Shown in pieces: positions 61,172-64,000 of a DNA stretch of 64,000 bases; within the stretch, counting starts at the first letter, position 1; every line of letters starts with the position of its first letter. Position numbers and translations under genes: made by a program. Below the pieces are notes generated by a model that saw nothing but the letters and a program-made list of their open reading frames with translations, did not search any database and was not told where the DNA came from. This DNA comes from Pelagibius sp. GTDB lineage: Bacteria; Pseudomonadota; Alphaproteobacteria; Kiloniellales; Kiloniellaceae. The DNA is taken from the NCBI GenBank assembly GCA_028280305.1, contig JANQMC010000179.1:1-64000 (forward strand), written 5' to 3'.

Positions 61172-62290
61172 ATGGATTCGCTGGTGATTCTCGTTGCCCT
61201 GGCCGTCGGCACCGCCGTTGCTGTTCTCGGCTTGTTCCTGATTATGAACCGGCGGCCGAGGGACAACGGCGAGCTGGCGACCCTGACCGGCCGCCTGGCC
61301 CAGATGGCCGACAGCCAGACCGCCGTGCAGGCCCAGATCGCCGAGCAACTGCAGGCCCAGGAGCGGCTGCTGGCCAAGGCCATGGAAGACCGGCTGGAGG
61401 GCTTTTCCAAACGGGTCGGGGATCGCCTGACCGAAACCGCGACCAAAAACCAGACGGCGCTCACCGACCTGCGGGAGCGGCTGGCGGTGATCGACAAGGC
61501 CCAGCAGAATCTGACCGAGCTTTCCGGGCAGATGGTGGGTCTGCAGGACATCCTGGCCAACAAGCAGGCCCGCGGCGCTTTCGGTGAGATCCAGCTGCGC
61601 GACCTGGTGGAGGCGGCGCTGCCGCCCTCGGCCTATGCCTTCCAGGCGACGCTGAAGAACGGGCGGCGGCCGGATTGCCTGCTGCAACTGCCCAATCCGC
61701 CCGGCCCGATCGCCATCGATGCCAAGTTTCCGCTGGAGAGCTACGAAGCCCTGCGCGCCGCCGGCAACGACGAAGGCCAGGCCGCCCCGGCCCGGCGCCG
61801 TTTCGCCCAGGACCTGCGCCGCCACGTCCAGGACATCGCGGCGCGCTACATCATTCCCGGCGAAACGGCGGAATCGGCCCTGTTGTTCCTGCCCAGCGAG
61901 GCGGTCTATGCCGAACTCCACGCCAATTTCCGCGCCGTGGTGGAGGAATCCTACAAGGCCCGGGTCTGGATCGTTTCCCCCACCACCCTGATGGCTACGC
62001 TGAATACCGTGCGGGCGGTGCTGAAGGACGTGCGGATGCGCGAGCAGGCCGGCATCATCCAGGCCGAGGTCGCCAAGATGATGCAGGACGTCGGGCGCCT
62101 GGATAAGCGGGTGAACAACCTGGAAGCCCACTTCGAGCACGCCCGCCGCGACATCCTGGAAATCCGCACCTCATCGGGCAAGATCCTGCGCCGCGGCGAA
62201 AAGATCGGCGAACTGGAGCTGGAGGAAGCGGAAGCCGAAGCGGCCCTCGAGTCCACGGCGACCGCCCCGGCCCAAATCACCACGCACTGA
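61172..62290 (+). CDS. rmuC: RmuC-family DNA recombination protein
   Basis: A 372-residue protein. N-terminal TM (SLVILVALAVGTAVAVLGLFLIM), a coiled coil (about 35-125), then the nuclease-like RmuC core. The core has NKQARGAFGEIQLRDLVEAALPPSAYAFQ, IAIDAKFPLESYEAL, ALLFLPSEAVYAELH and VWIVSPTTLMATLNTVRAVLKD. It limits recombination at inverted repeats in E. coli. ATG 61172 begins the TM segment. Confidence 0.93.
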   Translation: MDSLVILVALAVGTAVAVLGLFLIMNRRPRDNGELATLTGRLAQMADSQTAVQAQIAEQLQAQERLLAKAMEDRLEGFSKRVGDRLTETATKNQTALTDLRERLAVIDKAQQNLTELSGQMVGLQDILANKQARGAFGEIQLRDLVEAALPPSAYAFQATLKNGRRPDCLLQLPNPPGPIAIDAKFPLESYEALRAAGNDEGQAAPARRRFAQDLRRHVQDIAARYIIPGETAESALLFLPSEAVYAELHANFRAVVEESYKARVWIVSPTTLMATLNTVRAVLKDVRMREQAGIIQAEVAKMMQDVGRLDKRVNNLEAHFEHARRDILEIRTSSGKILRRGEKIGELELEEAEAEAALESTATAPAQITTH

Positions 62291-62305
62291 CTTAATCTAA
62301 AATGA

Positions 62306-62334
62306 GTTAATCACGCAAATTGACCTCGATTAAC
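62306..62334. terminator. AT-rich hairpin between convergent rmuC and the DUF4139 gene
   Basis: GTTAATC (62306-62312) pairs with GATTAAC (62328-62334), in a short AT-rich gap. The stem is weak, so termination is only a guess. Confidence 0.3.
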
Positions 62335-62344
62335 TTCTTATAGA

Positions 62345-63802
62345 CTAATTCGAGACTCTGACGCGGTAGCGAAGCTCGGTTTCGCCACCCGCCGGCACCT
62401 GCAGGCGCCAGACAATCCGATTCACCGTCTCCTCCTCGTGGGGCTGGGTTTCTTCCAGCATCATCCAGCCCTGCGGCATGGAACCACCGACCAGAACCTC
62501 AACCGGCTGGTCCTTGGCATTCTTCACGGTGATGGCCTGGGCGGTCTCGTAGCTGCGGTTCGACAGCCGCTCGAACTCCGTGCTCCTTGCCCGCGCGGTG
62601 ACATCGAAGGCGCTGCCCATACGCAGCCGGGCCTTCTCGCCCTCCGGCGTCTGGGCCAGGAAGTCTTCGCCCAGGAAAAGCGGCGCATTCCCCGGCCCCG
62701 GCCCGTAGATACGCACCACGCCCGCCGGCAGCGGCGCCCCGAGGCCGAGGGCTTCGGCATTCTCGATCTCAAGCACCAGATCGGCGGAGACCGGCCCGAT
62801 CTCCCCGGACCGGGCGTTGCCGTTGGCAAGGCCGTCAAAGCGGTACTCGCGTTTCACCGCCACGCCCTCGGCGCTCATCAGCGGAACCTGCTTGGTTTCG
62901 CCGCGCAGCAGCGTGACGGGCCGGTTCACCGGATAGACATAGCGGTCCGAGGCGGACTGCGGCGGCGCAATCGCATCGGCTGGGGCCGACATCGCCACCA
63001 TTTCGTTCCTGAACTTCGGCTGGGAAAGCGGCACCGCGTTGGTCTGGTTCACATCCCCGGCCACCAGACGCAGAGCGGCATCGCGGTAGTCGCTGCGGGT
63101 TGCGTTGGTGAGAGTGACCAGGGCGGAGAGGTCCATGCGGTCCTCCGCCGCATTGAGGCGCGCCACGTAGTCGGCCCGCCAGGCAAGCCCGGAGGTCAGG
63201 TAGTCGAGGCGCAGGCTCTTCTCGCCAGCCTCCGCCACCGCCAGGCGGGCCAGGAGAGCGGGTTCGCTGCGCAGACCCGCCGGAATCTCGGCAAAGGCGA
63301 TGCGGCCCGGCGTCGTGGTTTCGATCCGCCCGTCAACGCGCAGCACCACACCACCGGCCAGCGACAGGACCTCCGCTTCCACCACCCGGTCATCACCGGT
63401 CTGCGGATGGGTGCGGATCAGACTGACGGTCTTGCCCAACGCGGATTCCAGCAGGCGTTGCGGCGTCAGCAGATCGACGACGAAGCTTTGCTCCAGCAAC
63501 GTCACACCCGCGCCGCCGAGCAGCACCGTCTCGGCCCGCAGCCGGTCGCTGACGTCCTCAATGGCCAGCAGCGCCTCACCGGCAGGCAGGCTTGCCCGGC
63601 GTTCCTCGCTGATCATCGCCAGATCGTTGCTGTAGACCGTCAGGGCCAGGGCCGAGCGATTCTCAGCCGTGAGCTTGGTCTCCGCCGCCCCGGCTGTAGC
63701 GGGCGCAGCCAGTGCCAAGGCGAGCGCGCAAGCTGTGGCAAGGCTGAAAAACGCGGATCGCGGCCGGCGCCCGTGACATAAAAAACATGGGAGAGAAGCC
63801 AT
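62345..63802 (-). CDS. DUF4139 secreted protein
   Basis: A 485-residue protein with a signal peptide (about 1-40, ACALALALAAPATAGAAE). It has a beta-rich DUF4139 body: LTAENRSALALTVYSNDLAMISEERRASLPAG is the characteristic opening. Later blocks are YLTSGLAWRADYVARL, LVTLTNATRSDYRDAALRLVAGDVN and PVTLLRGETKQVPLM. The function is unknown; probably periplasmic or surface exposed. The 198 bases beyond it to the window edge hold no gene I can fix. Confidence 0.85.
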   Translation of the reverse strand: MASLPCFLCHGRRPRSAFFSLATACALALALAAPATAGAAETKLTAENRSALALTVYSNDLAMISEERRASLPAGEALLAIEDVSDRLRAETVLLGGAGVTLLEQSFVVDLLTPQRLLESALGKTVSLIRTHPQTGDDRVVEAEVLSLAGGVVLRVDGRIETTTPGRIAFAEIPAGLRSEPALLARLAVAEAGEKSLRLDYLTSGLAWRADYVARLNAAEDRMDLSALVTLTNATRSDYRDAALRLVAGDVNQTNAVPLSQPKFRNEMVAMSAPADAIAPPQSASDRYVYPVNRPVTLLRGETKQVPLMSAEGVAVKREYRFDGLANGNARSGEIGPVSADLVLEIENAEALGLGAPLPAGVVRIYGPGPGNAPLFLGEDFLAQTPEGEKARLRMGSAFDVTARARSTEFERLSNRSYETAQAITVKNAKDQPVEVLVGGSMPQGWMMLEETQPHEEETVNRIVWRLQVPAGGETELRYRVRVSN

Positions 63803-64000
63803 GGTCGGAATACCTCACTGTAAAAATCTTGGGCAGAGCTACGAACGCCGGCGGCAACCGCAAAGTTGCCGAAGAATTGCGGCGAGACTGTGATAGGACC
63901 AATCCGAAATCTGTCTCTGCTATACGAGAGACGGCGCCCGAAGCATCCCCAAAAAGAAGATGAATGTCAGGCTGGCCGCCGCGCCTTCATGGCCGCGTTC

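Noticed and set aside
62320..62333. TTGACCTCGATTAA as another FNR box
   Set aside because: It lies between convergent genes, the right half-site is imperfect, and it overlaps the weak hairpin.
63960..64000. A gene at the right edge
   Set aside because: Both a plus-strand start (ATG 63960) and a minus-strand end (stop at 63967) are possible in the last 41 bases; too little sequence to decide.

Overview
The window is GC-rich chromosomal DNA from an alphaproteobacterium, most likely of the Rhodospirillales/Kiloniellales type. This placement rests on gene order and families: an rpmH-rnpA-yidD-yidC-engB-argB block, an argD-argF-hslO operon, dapD-dapE with truA-fmt-def and a divergent rmuC, an FNR-type regulator with an alphaproteobacterial cysteine pattern, and DUF2336/PilZ/DUF1289 proteins. 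Species identity cannot be read from the sequence. I see no phage, transposase, integrase, CRISPR array or rRNA; the two RNA genes are tRNA-Gly(CCC) and tRNA-Arg(ACG).

Layout. 1-4.4 kb: 5' part of pyruvate carboxylase (minus), a secreted serine hydrolase, tRNA-Gly, a fusion of an Ada methyl-acceptor domain to a 2-oxoglutarate/Fe(II) oxygenase, and a periplasmic cytochrome c. 4.5-8.6 kb: a YnjBCD-type ABC importer behind a leader rich in inverted repeats, with a palindromic repeat between ynjB and ynjC. 8.8-13 kb: OmpA-type lipoprotein, apaG, trkH, argE. 13-17.7 kb (minus): argD-argF-hslO, a lipoprotein and murI. 18-24 kb: a chromate-type transporter, three tandem TraB/GumN paralogues and two ABC-2 permeases without an ATPase. 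24-34 kb: recX, a glutathione peroxidase, a TPR protein, a membrane-ferredoxin-adenylate cyclase, DUF1289, PilZ, tRNA-Arg, envelope lipoproteins, gpt and an FNR-type oxygen regulator. 34-39.7 kb: a gamma-glutamyltransferase lipoprotein, twin palindromic elements, then a chemoreceptor, a single-domain response regulator and a LOV (blue-light) histidine kinase. 40-45 kb: an rRNA methyltransferase, small unknowns, a membrane histidine kinase, a CNPC-repeat cysteine-rich secreted peptide and a TVP38-type membrane protein. 45-52 kb: rpmH to argB, then ubiT-ubiU-ubiV. 52-64 kb: DUF2336 and diguanylate cyclase, dapD-dapE, a low-GC unknown, truA-fmt-def, rmuC and a DUF4139 protein.

Themes. (1) Oxygen: the window encodes an FNR-like [Fe-S] regulator whose recognition helix has the E-x-x-S-R signature of TTGAT-binding FNR proteins. 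FNR-type palindromes lie upstream of the regulator itself, of ubiTUV (oxygen-independent ubiquinone hydroxylation) and, less perfectly, of the cytochrome c gene. (2) Signalling: a LOV kinase, a receiver, an MCP with a PilZ-like tail, a separate PilZ protein, a GGDEF enzyme coupled to DUF2336 and a redox-type cyclase. (3) Envelope: many lipoproteins and secreted proteins, including the TraB/GumN trio.

The best candidates for something undescribed are the Ada-oxygenase fusion, the structured leader of ynjBCD, the LOV kinase/receiver/PilZ-tailed MCP locus, the cytochrome-b-like/ferredoxin/cyclase protein and the CNPC-repeat peptide. Function assignments come from motif recognition by eye; no database search was run.
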